DNA of 64,000 nt from Atopostipes suicloacalis DSM 15692. GTDB taxonomy: Bacteria > Bacillota > Bacilli > Lactobacillales > Carnobacteriaceae_A. The position numbers and the translations under genes were made by a program. Positions 34,611 to 44,173 of this stretch are shown piece by piece (the stretch's first letter is position 1; each line of letters opens with the position of its first letter). Below the pieces are notes generated by a model. It was not told the origin of the DNA and made no database searches. It saw only the letters and a program-made list of their open reading frames with translations. Where the stretch lies: assembly GCF_900129085.1 (NCBI RefSeq), contig NZ_FQUF01000003.1, forward strand, positions 57,784-121,783, written 5' to 3'.

Positions 34611-35456
34611 ATGAAGGATTATGGACTGACACTAAAAAAAATAAGAGAAAGTTTGAATATCAGTCAAAATAAAATTTCGAGTGGGATTATGTCACAATCA
34701 AATTATTCAAAAGTTGAAAATAGAGAAATTGATATTCCTTTTGTCAAAATGGTGGATTTATTAGACCAGTTAGGTATGACGATTGATGAGTTTCTATATA
34801 TTCACCGTGATTATAAACAAAATCCAGGAAAGCAATTAAGTCGTCTAAATCGATTGGAACCGGGAAATAAAACAAAAATGATGAAAACTATTGATGAATT
34901 AAAAGCTATCACAAAACCAACTCAACGAGATGATGAACTCTTAGCGATCTTTGAAGCCTTATATTCGATTTCGAACAACGACTATGAAACAGCGAATAAA
35001 CAAGTCGCTCTAATCTGGAAACGACTTAAAGAGCATGATACTTGGTATTTATACGATATTCGCTTAATTAATAGCATACTCTACCTTTTCCCAATTGAAA
35101 CAGCAGGTTCTATCGTAAACTTAGTGTTAAAGCGTTTAGAGAAATATAAAAAATTAGGAAAAGTAAGTAAATTATCTGCTAACCTTCAGATCAACTATGT
35201 TCTTCTATTAATCGAAAACAGAAAACATAGCACTGCATTAAGCACGACTGAAAATCTTATTAACTTTTGCATTGATCATCATCTATATATCCATCTAGCA
35301 GCATCTTATGTACGAAAAGGAATTCTTTTAGACAATTTAGATTTTGCTAACTCTTCTGTTTATTATGAAAAAGGATTCGAATTATTGGAAGTAACGAACA
35401 ACCAGAAATTGATTCAAGAATTAAAAAAAGAAATAAAAATTTATACCAACCAATAA
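34611..35456 (+). CDS. Rgg/GadR/MutR-family transcriptional regulator
   Basis: A 281-residue protein. Residues 5-62 are an XRE-type helix-turn-helix (LKKIRESLNISQNKISSGIMSQSNYSKVENREIDIPF), and the remainder is an alpha-helical TPR-like repeat domain with the Rgg C-terminal pattern (LLIENRKHSTALSTTENLINF...YYEKGFELLE). Rgg proteins belong to the RRNPP superfamily and bind short re-imported peptides. GGGGGAT precedes the ATG and TATAAT lies at 34577-34582. The neighbouring divergent secreted peptide gene is the natural candidate for its ligand. Length is normal for the family. Confidence 0.88.
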   Translation: MKDYGLTLKKIRESLNISQNKISSGIMSQSNYSKVENREIDIPFVKMVDLLDQLGMTIDEFLYIHRDYKQNPGKQLSRLNRLEPGNKTKMMKTIDELKAITKPTQRDDELLAIFEALYSISNNDYETANKQVALIWKRLKEHDTWYLYDIRLINSILYLFPIETAGSIVNLVLKRLEKYKKLGKVSKLSANLQINYVLLLIENRKHSTALSTTENLINFCIDHHLYIHLAASYVRKGILLDNLDFANSSVYYEKGFELLEVTNNQKLIQELKKEIKIYTNQ

Positions 35457-35525
35457 GAAAACTTTCCAATACTTCCAAACACTAACTGTTTTCAATGGAT
35501 AAGAACTTGAATCTAAATTAAGAAT

Positions 35526-35571
35526 AAAAAAGCGATAATCTCCGTCTACATAGGGATTATCGCTTTTTTAT
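35526..35571 (+). terminator. Terminator of the Rgg gene
   Basis: AAAAAAGCGATAATC and GATTATCGCTTTTTT form a perfect 15-bp stem with a T-tail. Confidence 0.92.
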
Positions 35572-35716
35572 TAAATATCCTGGAATGAAGTTGAGTTTTA
35601 CTCAATTCTTATTGTAACAAGCCATATAAGGTTAGCAAATTACACATTACAACAATAAAATCTTTTAAAAACATTAACTTTTCAGTATCTTTTTAGAGGG
35701 TCTATTATGTTGCTTT

Positions 35717-35839
35717 TTATTTATAAATTTCTCTTCGATGACCAATTTCTAAAAAGAGAATAGTAACTGTTTTGTCATTGCTATCAGCAATTAAGAATAG
35801 ATTACGAATGAATTTCTTCCGTGTTATAACTACTCCGTC
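35717..35839 (-). pseudogene. C-terminal fragment of a RelE/ParE-type toxin
   Basis: A 40-codon reverse-strand frame ends in IRNLFLIADSNDK then VTILFLEIGHRREIYK and TAA. The closing pattern V-L-x-I-GHRREIY is the C-terminus of RelE/ParE toxins. The frame opens at a TGA, so the N-terminal half is missing. It overlaps the 3' end of the zinc-ribbon gene in another frame. With the decayed antitoxin at 31.1 kb it shows loss of older toxin-antitoxin loci here. Confidence 0.7.
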
Positions 35840-36095
35840 TCATTCGATAAGCAATAGCTGATTTTTCTTTTAATTCAATTTTATCTGCAATATATTGACC
35901 ACAATTTGGGCAATTTAATTGACTGGGAAGTGGTTTTAAATCAACTGCACATTCAATAATTCGTGAAACATACATTCTCAAAACATTCCCACGTCCCACT
36001 TTCTGATAAACAGCAAAATCTTTCTTACAATGTCCACAGCGAATATTTAAAAGAAAACTCTTTTTAATTTTTTTGCGATAAGGATTTTTAATCAT
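35802..36095 (-). CDS. Basic zinc-ribbon protein, function unknown
   Basis: A 97-residue protein with IRCGHCKKDF and LNCPNCGQYI, two CxxC pairs about 40 residues apart, and a Lys/Arg-rich N-terminus (MIKNPYRKKIKKSF). It probably binds zinc and nucleic acid, but no family is recognised. Its last 13 codons overlap the toxin fragment. GGAGAAAC precedes the ATG. The compact gap to the toxin remnant suggests they once formed a unit. Confidence 0.6.
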   Translation of the reverse strand: MIKNPYRKKIKKSFLLNIRCGHCKKDFAVYQKVGRGNVLRMYVSRIIECAVDLKPLPSQLNCPNCGQYIADKIELKEKSAIAYRMRRSSYNTEEIHS

Positions 36096-36141
36096 TCAGT
36101 TTCTCCTTGTACAAAATCATAAATATTGTTCGTCCTGTACA

Positions 36142-36675
36142 CTATCCATTCAACTCAAATAAATAGTCTTCCGTTTCTTCAAGCCAATCATAATACTCGT
36201 CTTTTACTTGCTTAAATATAATCTTTCTTATCTCAAGATACTTGTCATTATTAGAATTTTCTCCGCCGACAGTTTTTTCTTGATCTTTTCCATAAACAGT
36301 AATTTTCGAACCCCCACCATCCATGACTCCATAATCCGTTACATCCGTTGGTAGAGAGAAAAACCTATTTTTTTCGATGACTTCTTTAATTTTTTCCACT
36401 TCTTCTGCTGAAATTTTCTTTTCAACTTTAGGAACATCTTCATCGACTTTCATATCAACTCGACCCGATCGGCTTACCATCTCTTCCGTGAATAAATTTA
36501 CCTCGCCATTACTAGAAACAGTAATAATTTCTGGGAAATGATCAAGATATGTCCCTTCTGAAGCAGAATAAAGCTGTAATTCAACAAAAGGACCTTCTTC
36601 AACAAAATCAATTTTATTGCTACATCCAGTTAGGAATATTAAGAGTAAAAATAAAGAACTTACTATTTTTTTCAT
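36142..36675 (-). CDS. Lipoprotein, function unknown
   Basis: A 177-residue lipoprotein with lipobox IFLTGC at about Cys18. The rest contains VELQLYSASEGTY, a ISAEEVEKIKEVIEKNRFFSLP helix and DGGGSKITVYG, which resembles short lipoproteins with a DUF6438-like fold, tentatively. I chose ATG 36675 with GGAGGAGAG upstream; ATG 36681 is also possible. Single gene. Confidence 0.75.
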   Translation of the reverse strand: MKKIVSSLFLLLIFLTGCSNKIDFVEEGPFVELQLYSASEGTYLDHFPEIITVSSNGEVNLFTEEMVSRSGRVDMKVDEDVPKVEKKISAEEVEKIKEVIEKNRFFSLPTDVTDYGVMDGGGSKITVYGKDQEKTVGGENSNNDKYLEIRKIIFKQVKDEYYDWLEETEDYLFELNG

Positions 36676-37174
36676 CAACATCTCTCCTCCTCTTCATTAG
36701 GCTCATCATCTCAAAAATCTTCTGACTTTGAAAGCTCAGAAGATTTTATGTTTATATTCGTCTGTGTTAATTTCATATTATTAATATTAATTATTCTTTT
36801 TTCTCCATATTCAATGAACTCAATAGTAATATCTAAAATACTTCCCCTTTAAGGAAGCTTAACATTTACTCATTTAAGCCTTTTTTATTTTAAAAAAACT
36901 ACTTATCATCAGACAACCTATTCCAGTATTCATTTATTAGCTGCAACTAGATCACTTTATGTTTTCTATATAGTACACAATTCATCTTCTTATGATACAG
37001 CTCACTGCGACCTGCCTAAATTTAACTGTAAAATTAAATTAAAGGATAACTAATTTGGGTCAAAAGTCTGTTTAAAGTTTCCAAAATAGTATTGTTGAAG
37101 ACCGCTATATAACATTGATTAACCTATTTTTTAAGAGTATTATAGAATAAAATCGCTTGGAAAGGTAGTTATGA
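36676..37174. other. Gene-free stretch before the polysaccharide deacetylase gene
   Basis: About 500 bases. A perfect-ended hairpin AAAATCTTCTGA/TCAGAAGATTTT lies at 36714-36747 and has the form of a bidirectional terminator, although no gene ends there; it may be left from a lost neighbour. The remainder is AT-rich with no convincing frame or RNA. GGAAAGG lies before the deacetylase ATG. Confidence 0.6.
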
Positions 37175-38626
37175 ATGAAAAGATTGACAAAGGCTGGAAA
37201 AATTATAGTTAGTTTGGGTAGCTTAGTTTTTATTCTATTTTTATTTTTTGTTTTTTGGAAGATATGGTTTCCTCATGAAACTTCTAGCGGTAAAGACCTC
37301 AACAAAGAAGAAAAAATTGAAGTAAACGACAGTCACTTCCCAGGAATACATTTAGAAACTGTCACAAAAGAAACTGATAAGTACGTTTATGCTATTAACA
37401 CACCAACAATTGAGAATGAAATAATTGATGACATTATTCAATCGTGGTTAACGAATGAAAAAGAAAAATTTTTAGAGGAAGTTGAAGCTTCTCCATCAAA
37501 TAATTTCCAATCGTTGTTAAATATTCACTTGACGACGATACCTATTACGGATTCCATTTATAACTTTATTTTTGAAGGTTACCAAATTACAGGTGGAGCG
37601 AATGGTTTTACAAAATATCAAACATATACTTTTGATATTTCTCAAGATAATTTCTTGTCTTTAGAGGATTTTATCGATTTAAGCGATGAAAATATTACTG
37701 AATTTAAAGAAATTATTTTAGCAGTAATTGCCAATGACCCTGAACTTTCTGAAGGAATTATAGAGGAGTTATTAGATGACTCTTTGAAGCAAATAAAAGA
37801 ATTGAAATGGTCGATAAATGAAGAAAACTTCTCTGTTTATTGGGATGAATATGAAATAGCAATTGGAGCGGTTGGCGCCGTTCATTTAGTGATTCCAATA
37901 GATCAAATTGAGCCTTTATTGACTACTGAAGCCAAAAATTTTCTAGACAGATCTGGCCTCAATGAAGAAGATGATGATACACAAATTGTTGATCAGAGAC
38001 CTGCAGATGATTTAGATCCTGATGGAAAATATGTTGCTTTAACATTCGATGATGGTCCTCACTCTTCTGTCACCCCTCGAATTTTAAATATTTTAAGTGA
38101 GCACAATGCCAAGGCAACCTTTTTTATGTTAGGAAACCAAGTTGAATATTACCCAAAACTTGTTCAGCGTGTGGCTCAAGAAGGTCATGAGATAGGAAAC
38201 CATTCTCAAACACATATTGATCTAACAGTATCAGATAATGATCGATTGAATGAAGAACTCAATTATACAAATGAACTCATAAAAGACATTACGGGTTATA
38301 ATCCAGTTTATATTCGCCCCCCTTATGGCGCTTATAATGATCAGGTAATCAAACAAGCAACAGATTTAAATCAACCCATTATTATGTGGTCTGTTGATTC
38401 TCTTGATTGGCAATCACGTGATCCAGAGGCCATTAACCAAGAAATAACAAGTCAAGTCTCAAATGGTGCCATTATTTTAATGCATGATATCCATGAAACA
38501 ACTGCCGATGCACTCCCCACAGTATTAGAAAATTTAGAAGCGAATGGCTATAAATTTGTGACAGTATCTGAGCTTTTAAAATGGCAAAAGGCAATGGGTG
38601 TGGGACCGCATTTCGGAAATTATTAA
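37175..38626 (+). CDS. Peptidoglycan/polysaccharide deacetylase, PdaC/PgdA type
   Basis: A 483-residue membrane-anchored deacetylase. One N-terminal helix (IIVSLGSLVFILFLFFVFW) is followed by a DUF4163/DUF3298-like region (residues about 60-260), then the NodB domain. NodB motifs are all present: TFDDGP (motif 1, Asp-Asp), HSQTH (motif 2, zinc His), RPPYG (motif 3), DSLDW and LMHDIH (motif 5). It should remove N-acetyl groups from peptidoglycan or another cell-wall glycan, often giving lysozyme resistance. Single gene with its own terminator. Confidence 0.92.
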   Translation: MKRLTKAGKIIVSLGSLVFILFLFFVFWKIWFPHETSSGKDLNKEEKIEVNDSHFPGIHLETVTKETDKYVYAINTPTIENEIIDDIIQSWLTNEKEKFLEEVEASPSNNFQSLLNIHLTTIPITDSIYNFIFEGYQITGGANGFTKYQTYTFDISQDNFLSLEDFIDLSDENITEFKEIILAVIANDPELSEGIIEELLDDSLKQIKELKWSINEENFSVYWDEYEIAIGAVGAVHLVIPIDQIEPLLTTEAKNFLDRSGLNEEDDDTQIVDQRPADDLDPDGKYVALTFDDGPHSSVTPRILNILSEHNAKATFFMLGNQVEYYPKLVQRVAQEGHEIGNHSQTHIDLTVSDNDRLNEELNYTNELIKDITGYNPVYIRPPYGAYNDQVIKQATDLNQPIIMWSVDSLDWQSRDPEAINQEITSQVSNGAIILMHDIHETTADALPTVLENLEANGYKFVTVSELLKWQKAMGVGPHFGNY

Positions 38627-38639
38627 TTAAAAGCTACAT

Positions 38640-38674
38640 AAAAAGACTCACCCTATATTGAGGTGAGTCTTTTT
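38640..38674. terminator. Bidirectional terminator
   Basis: AAAAAGACTCACC and GGTGAGTCTTTTT form a 13-bp stem between convergent deacetylase and cupin genes. Confidence 0.92.
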
Positions 38675-38747
38675 AATTCGATTTAATTTTAATTCTTTAG
38701 AATATTCATTGACTTTAAGAGTAAAGAATTATATTTTTTAATAACTA

Positions 38748-39170
38748 TTAATGTTCATTTGGATCATTTTTTGCATCTTCATGCGTAGGGTGTACAGTTC
38801 CTTCTACGTGATCTGGTCCTGCATAAATGGTATATAACTTAAGTGGTGTATCTCCTGTGTTTTCAATATTATGCCACAAATCTGCTGGAACAAAAACAGC
38901 ATCATCATCCGCTACTTCCACTTCAAAATCTAAGTTGTCTTCAGATGGTCCCATTTTACATAACCCTTGACCTTCTTCAATTCGAATAAATTGGTCAATT
39001 CCATTATGAACTTCTAAACCAATATCATCGCCAGGTTCGATACTCATAACGGTTACTTGTAAATTTTCACCTGTCCAAACTGTTGTTCGATAATTTACGT
39101 TTTCTTTTGTTAGATCTTCAATATTTACAACATGTGGTTTCTTACCATAATCTTTTTCATCAATACCCAT
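38748..39170 (-). CDS. Cupin-domain protein
   Basis: A 140-residue protein of the small cupin group related to the C-terminal part of mannose-6-phosphate isomerase. Motif 1 is seen as GLEVHNGIDQFIRIEEGQG and motif 2 as VFVPADLWHNIENTG, giving metal-binding His/Glu/His. Its reaction is unknown. GGAGAA precedes the ATG. Single gene. Confidence 0.85.
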   Translation of the reverse strand: MGIDEKDYGKKPHVVNIEDLTKENVNYRTTVWTGENLQVTVMSIEPGDDIGLEVHNGIDQFIRIEEGQGLCKMGPSEDNLDFEVEVADDDAVFVPADLWHNIENTGDTPLKLYTIYAGPDHVEGTVHPTHEDAKNDPNEH

Positions 39171-39317
39171 TTTCCATTCTCCTTTGATTTATTTTATGTT
39201 ATAAATAGTATACCTTATAAATTTAAACCAGTAAATTAAAACGATTCTAATTAACAACTTTAAATAAAAATTTAATTTACTCTAAAATTATATCCTCTTT
39301 ATTTTCCTGAAGCGATA

Positions 39318-41483
39318 TTATTTATTAAACAGTGATTTTAACCAGTTTATAAATCCTTTATTTTGGTTAGTGTCTTCTTCAGTTTCTGTTTCTTCAACCT
39401 CTTCATCTTCTGTTACATTCTCAGATTTCATAATATATTTAAGATCGCCATCCATTTCCTCTGATTTTCCAGAGAAGCTATCATTTTCTTTTGACAACTG
39501 AATCAATTCATCTTTTACTTCCAACATCCCAGCAAGATCTAAATCAGAATTATCCACTTTAGAATGAATTTTTTCAATGCCTTCTTCATAGAATTCATTC
39601 ATTCCATCATTTAATTTATTGGTTCCTTCAACTAATTGACTACTTCCGTCTTTCAGTTGATGACTACCTCCAGCAAGTTCGTTGACTCCGCTAGATAGTT
39701 CTCCAAGTCCTTGGTTTAATTGATGACTACCTGATTTTAATTCTGATATACCATTAGATAATTGGTTACTTCCTTGGGCTAATTCAGCACTACCATTGGT
39801 AAATTGTCCAGCAGCTTTTTTAGCTTCAAGGGATTTTTCTTTTATTTGGCCAGATGCTTGGCTCAACTGTTGACTGGCTTGTTCAAATTGCTTGGTAGCT
39901 GCAGGAATCTCTTCAGTTCCTTTTTGTAATTCTGTAAGACCTTCTGAAATTTTTGCTTGTCCTTGATTAATTTCTTTAGATCCTTCTGCTAACTGTTCGG
40001 ATGAAGCTGCCGCATTGTTCATACCACTTTCAACTTCTTTAAGAGCACCTACAAGTTGTTGACTAGAGGCTGATATTCCTTCTAGACCTTGTTTTTGCGC
40101 TACAATTGCTGTACGTAATTGCTCTTTGGTTTCGCCTTCTTCTAGTTGAGAAACTAAGGATTCTAAGGTTTTAGTATTTTCTCTTAATGATTCAATCGCT
40201 TGAGCTTCTTCTGCTTTTCCATTTTTAATTTGAGTGATCCCATTTTTTGTTTCATTTAGACCACTTGTTAATGCCGCTTGGCCTTGATAGATGGATTCCA
40301 TATTCGTCACAACTTCAGACATCCCTTGATTTAATTGCTTTGTAGCGTCAGGAATAGTCGCTACTTTTTCACCCAATTGATTGATTCCTTTAGATAACTC
40401 TAAGGATTTTTGGCTAAATTGAATCGTTCCATCCGCTAATTGTACATAGGCATCACTTAATTTTTCAGAATTATCAGCTAAAAGTTGTGCCCCCTTACTT
40501 ATTTCTTTACTAGCTGAATAAGCACTATTCATTCCTTCATCCAATTTTAACGTCCCTTGAGATAGAGGGTTTGTTCCTTCTTTAATTTGTTGTATTCCTT
40601 GATCTAGTTGATTGATTCCATGATCTAATTCCACTTGACCAGTCGCTAAATCTCCTGTCCCATTGGTTAACTCCTGACCGGCATCCATCATTTGCTCAAT
40701 TCCGTCCATTAAACTTTCAAGATCTTCTGATAGTTCGAGGTCTTCCATTTCAGGTAATTCTGATTTTGCAACAATTGCAAGTGAAGGGACCTCAAAATCT
40801 TCAACATCCGCTGTTAGTTCTAAATGATCGGGTAAGTCTATTAATTCATCATCAAGGTTTAAACTTTCTTTTAATCCTGGTAGAGAAACAAAGCCAGCCA
40901 CTTGATGGCTCGCATCTGAAACTAATCGTCCCGTGTTCAGTTCAATATTTTCAAATTTATCAGTTGCTAGATTAACCGTTGTTCCTACTAGATAAGGAGT
41001 ATATACATTCCGTTTTTCTCCATCTTGCAAACTAATGGTTCGTACATCTGTATTTTCTATTGTGATTTTCATTTTAAATTTTCCGGATTTCCCAACAATG
41101 TCTTCTGGAACAACTTCTTGATCATTCAAAAAGTATTGGATGTTTACTTTTAGTGGTAAATCTTCCGTTGGATTTCCTTGATAATAGAGTTCTTTTTCCT
41201 CAGTTGACCAATTTAGCTCATCGTTTTTAATTGTTGGTTCCTCGTCCCCTTTGACATTTACCACATCTTTTAGAGTGCTTTTATCTTTTAATTCGTGTAA
41301 AGGAGCTTCTGAATGTAGCCAAATGCTTGATATTTTGTCTACTGTATTACCAACACTATCTAATTCAACATAGACTGTTTCCTCTTTTGAAACTTTTTCT
41401 GCCGCAAGAACTGATGTTGGCATCATTAAATGAATAACCATCGCTGTTGATAACCATTTGTAAGTATTTTTCTTTGTGTTCAT
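39318..41483 (-). CDS. Secreted heptad-repeat (xxxLxxG) protein, partner of an MMPL transporter
   Basis: A 721-residue exported protein with a signal peptide ending VLAA. Residues about 250-650 consist of degenerate seven-residue units of the type xxLxxGxx (LDHGINQLDQGIQQIKEGTN, NQLSNGISELKSGSHQLNQG), the TIGR03057 pattern of YhgE/Pip-related surface proteins, which form a long coiled stalk. An acidic tail ends in a short hydrophobic NWLKSLF. It lies directly after the MMPL gene (1-base gap), so it probably works with that exporter in the envelope. Confidence 0.85.
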   Translation of the reverse strand: MNTKKNTYKWLSTAMVIHLMMPTSVLAAEKVSKEETVYVELDSVGNTVDKISSIWLHSEAPLHELKDKSTLKDVVNVKGDEEPTIKNDELNWSTEEKELYYQGNPTEDLPLKVNIQYFLNDQEVVPEDIVGKSGKFKMKITIENTDVRTISLQDGEKRNVYTPYLVGTTVNLATDKFENIELNTGRLVSDASHQVAGFVSLPGLKESLNLDDELIDLPDHLELTADVEDFEVPSLAIVAKSELPEMEDLELSEDLESLMDGIEQMMDAGQELTNGTGDLATGQVELDHGINQLDQGIQQIKEGTNPLSQGTLKLDEGMNSAYSASKEISKGAQLLADNSEKLSDAYVQLADGTIQFSQKSLELSKGINQLGEKVATIPDATKQLNQGMSEVVTNMESIYQGQAALTSGLNETKNGITQIKNGKAEEAQAIESLRENTKTLESLVSQLEEGETKEQLRTAIVAQKQGLEGISASSQQLVGALKEVESGMNNAAASSEQLAEGSKEINQGQAKISEGLTELQKGTEEIPAATKQFEQASQQLSQASGQIKEKSLEAKKAAGQFTNGSAELAQGSNQLSNGISELKSGSHQLNQGLGELSSGVNELAGGSHQLKDGSSQLVEGTNKLNDGMNEFYEEGIEKIHSKVDNSDLDLAGMLEVKDELIQLSKENDSFSGKSEEMDGDLKYIMKSENVTEDEEVEETETEEDTNQNKGFINWLKSLFNK

Positions 41484-41484
41484 T

Positions 41485-43566
41485 TTATTTACTCTCCTCG
41501 ATTAATTCCTTATTCCAATTCATTGTCGTTATTGCAATCAATTTTTCGCCCGCAATTAAAACACCAGGTAATACAAGTAAAATAAGCAATGTACTAATTA
41601 AAGCACCTCTTGCTATCATTAAACTTAAACTTTTTACAATCTCCATCTTAGAAATCACAGCAACTCCTATTGTCGAACCAAAAAATGCAAGTCCACTCGT
41701 TACAATAGACTTAGCTGACTCTTGAACCGCAATTTTCATAGCGGGAACTACATCAAAACCATTCTCTATTTCTTCTTTAAACCTTGTCGTTAATAAAATC
41801 GCATAATCAACCGTTGCCCCTAATTGAATAGATCCTATTACAATTCCAGCAATAAAAGGAATGGATTCTCCCAAATAGAAAGGAAGACTCATATTGACAA
41901 AAATAGCCAACATGATAATTAAAATTAAAAAGAAAGGAATAGAAATGGATTTAAATACACCCAGAATAATGACAAATACTGCCGCAAAAGAAATAATATT
42001 CACTCGATCAAAGTCTCGATCCGCAATTTCAGTTAAATCCTTTGTCAATGCACCTTCTCCAGTAATCATGCCATTTGAATCATAGCTTTTAACAATCTTA
42101 TCTATTTCTTCAATTTGTTCATTTTCTTCTTCCGTAGCTGCTTTATATTCAGAATTGACGAGAATTTGTTTGTAGCCATTTTTTTCGAATTTTTCTTTAA
42201 AGCTAGCAGGAATAAAGCTTTCAGGTATTCTTGGGCCAATTATTTTCTGATACGTTAAAACATTCTCAATTCCTTCTACCTCTTCAATTTCATCAATCAT
42301 CTCAAGAACTTCATAATTTTGTACGTCATCAGAAAAAACAATCATATGTGTTGTTCTCATATCAAATTCATCTTTTAATTTATTTAAAGCAACAATCGAT
42401 TCCATGTCTTTTGGTAAGGATTCATCTAAGTTATAGTAAACATCATTATTATTTTGTCCATAATAAGCTGGAAAGAATAAAAGAATACCAAAAGCAATTA
42501 ATCCTCGATAATGATTGGTCACAAAATTAGCTAAATGATCAAATTCTGGTAATAAAGTTCCATGACGATACTTATTAATATATTTATCAAAAACCAAAAT
42601 CATTGCTGGTAAAACGGTTAAAACAGAAATAAAGCCGAATATAACTCCTTTAGCCATAACAAGCCCAATATCTTTACCAATGGTTAATTCCATGAAAGCA
42701 ATCGCTAAAAATCCAGCAACTGTAGTCAAAGAACTCCCAAAGATTGAGGAAGCCGTTTTAGCAATAGCCGTTCCCATGGCAAGATCTTTCTCTTCTTGTT
42801 TTTTCGACTCTTCTTCATAGCGATGTATCAAGAAAATCGAGTAATCTAAAGTAACCCCTAACTGCAATACAGCTGCTAATGACTGGGTAATATAAGAAAT
42901 TTCTCCAAGAAAAATGTTGGTTCCCATATTATATAAAACCGAATAACCAATACTCATCAAGATAACAAAAGGAACAAATGTCGACTCCAAAGTAAGCATG
43001 AGAATAACCGTCGCCAAAACAACAGCAACTCCTACATAGATAGGTGTTTGTTTATCCGACATATCTCTTGTATCTTTTAATAAAATAGCCATCCCACTTA
43101 AAAAGCTTCTTTTATCTAACTGTTTTCTTACATCTTCAATCGCTTTTTGAGTGCTGGGTGAAGAAGTTTCCCCATCAAAGTTAATTAATAGTAATGTTGA
43201 GTTCTCACGATAGATAATATCTTTCACATTTTCAGGTAATATACTATTTGGTATAGAAATATCTACAAAATCATCTATCCATAAAACATCTCGAACGCCT
43301 TCAACTTCTTTTATCTTTTCTTTCGTTTTAACAACTTCTTTATCTTCCATGTTTTCAATGACTAACATTCCACTAGCCGAATCATTAAACACTTCGCTTA
43401 ATACCTCTTGACCTTTAACTGATTCTAATTCTTCTGGTAAATAGGTTAAAATTTCATAGTTTATTTTAGTCATTGCATTGCCATAAATTGCTGGAAGTAA
43501 AAGTACCGTTGCAATCAATAAAACAATCTTTCTATGCTTGGCTATAAAATTTCCAAACTTTTCCAT
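41485..43566 (-). CDS. MMPL/RND-family membrane transporter
   Basis: A 693-residue RND-type exporter with two repeats, each of one helix, an extracytoplasmic loop and about five helices. Typical stretches are LDYSIFLIHRYEEE in the first repeat and GATVDYAILLTTRFKEE in the second, carrying the proton-relay Asp-Tyr pairs. MMPL proteins export lipids, glycolipids or drugs; the cargo here is unknown. The operon is TetR-MMPL-heptad protein, with 11 bases separating the regulator and transporter genes. Confidence 0.92.
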   Translation of the reverse strand: MEKFGNFIAKHRKIVLLIATVLLLPAIYGNAMTKINYEILTYLPEELESVKGQEVLSEVFNDSASGMLVIENMEDKEVVKTKEKIKEVEGVRDVLWIDDFVDISIPNSILPENVKDIIYRENSTLLLINFDGETSSPSTQKAIEDVRKQLDKRSFLSGMAILLKDTRDMSDKQTPIYVGVAVVLATVILMLTLESTFVPFVILMSIGYSVLYNMGTNIFLGEISYITQSLAAVLQLGVTLDYSIFLIHRYEEESKKQEEKDLAMGTAIAKTASSIFGSSLTTVAGFLAIAFMELTIGKDIGLVMAKGVIFGFISVLTVLPAMILVFDKYINKYRHGTLLPEFDHLANFVTNHYRGLIAFGILLFFPAYYGQNNNDVYYNLDESLPKDMESIVALNKLKDEFDMRTTHMIVFSDDVQNYEVLEMIDEIEEVEGIENVLTYQKIIGPRIPESFIPASFKEKFEKNGYKQILVNSEYKAATEEENEQIEEIDKIVKSYDSNGMITGEGALTKDLTEIADRDFDRVNIISFAAVFVIILGVFKSISIPFFLILIIMLAIFVNMSLPFYLGESIPFIAGIVIGSIQLGATVDYAILLTTRFKEEIENGFDVVPAMKIAVQESAKSIVTSGLAFFGSTIGVAVISKMEIVKSLSLMIARGALISTLLILLVLPGVLIAGEKLIAITTMNWNKELIEESK

Positions 43567-43577
43567 TCATGCATCTC

Positions 43578-44153
43578 CTAAATAATATTTTCTACTGTTT
43601 TAAACAAAATAGGTTTCATTTGATCGATAGATGCAGGCTCTTCAAAAATAATCGAGTGATAACAAACCGAACCTACTAAATCGACAATCATAAATAACAG
43701 ACTTTCAATTTCTAATTCTGTCATGTTTTTATCTTCATATTCTTTTTTAAACATCAAATAAATAGCATCCATCTCTTGATAGTGCGGGCGAGTTTTTCGT
43801 AAAAGCCCCCAAGACAAATTTTTATGAATGAGTTTAAGCATCAGAGGATCTTTTTTAAAATATTCGATAATGTAATCAATAAAAAGGAATAACTTTTCAT
43901 TGAAGTCAGCAACTTCTTGTTCTTTTGTGATCGTCATTGCTTCATCTAATACTTTCATACTTTTATTTAAAATAAGTCTTTCTAAAATATCTTCCTTATT
44001 TTTAAAATAGGTGTAAAAAGTTCCTTTGGCTACTCCAGCTTTTTTTACAATATCGCTAATGGCTGTTTCAGTAATACCCTTTTCCGTAAATAATTCATAA
44101 GCTGCTAAATATAGAGCTTTTTCTCTAACTGTAAACCCAATACCTTCAATCAT
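43578..44153 (-). CDS. TetR/AcrR-family repressor of the MMPL operon
   Basis: A 191-residue regulator. Residues 8-55 (REKALYLAAYELFTEKGITETAISDIVKKAGVAKGTFYTYFKNKEDIL) form the TetR helix-turn-helix; the rest is the ligand-binding domain. The ATG at 44153 (MIEGIGFTV) has GAGAGGAG upstream. Two identical palindromes flank its promoter, which points to autoregulation and control of the downstream exporter. Confidence 0.93.
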   Translation of the reverse strand: MIEGIGFTVREKALYLAAYELFTEKGITETAISDIVKKAGVAKGTFYTYFKNKEDILERLILNKSMKVLDEAMTITKEQEVADFNEKLFLFIDYIIEYFKKDPLMLKLIHKNLSWGLLRKTRPHYQEMDAIYLMFKKEYEDKNMTELEIESLLFMIVDLVGSVCYHSIIFEEPASIDQMKPILFKTVENII

Positions 44154-44173
44154 AATTTTCTCCTCTCCCAAAT

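Noticed and set aside
27549..35839. Prophage
   Set aside because: Despite XRE proteins and toxin-antitoxin genes, no integrase, capsid, terminase or lysis genes are present.
36714..36747. Terminator assigned to a specific gene
   Set aside because: The hairpin is convincing, but no gene ends beside it on either strand, so it is described only within the gene-free stretch.
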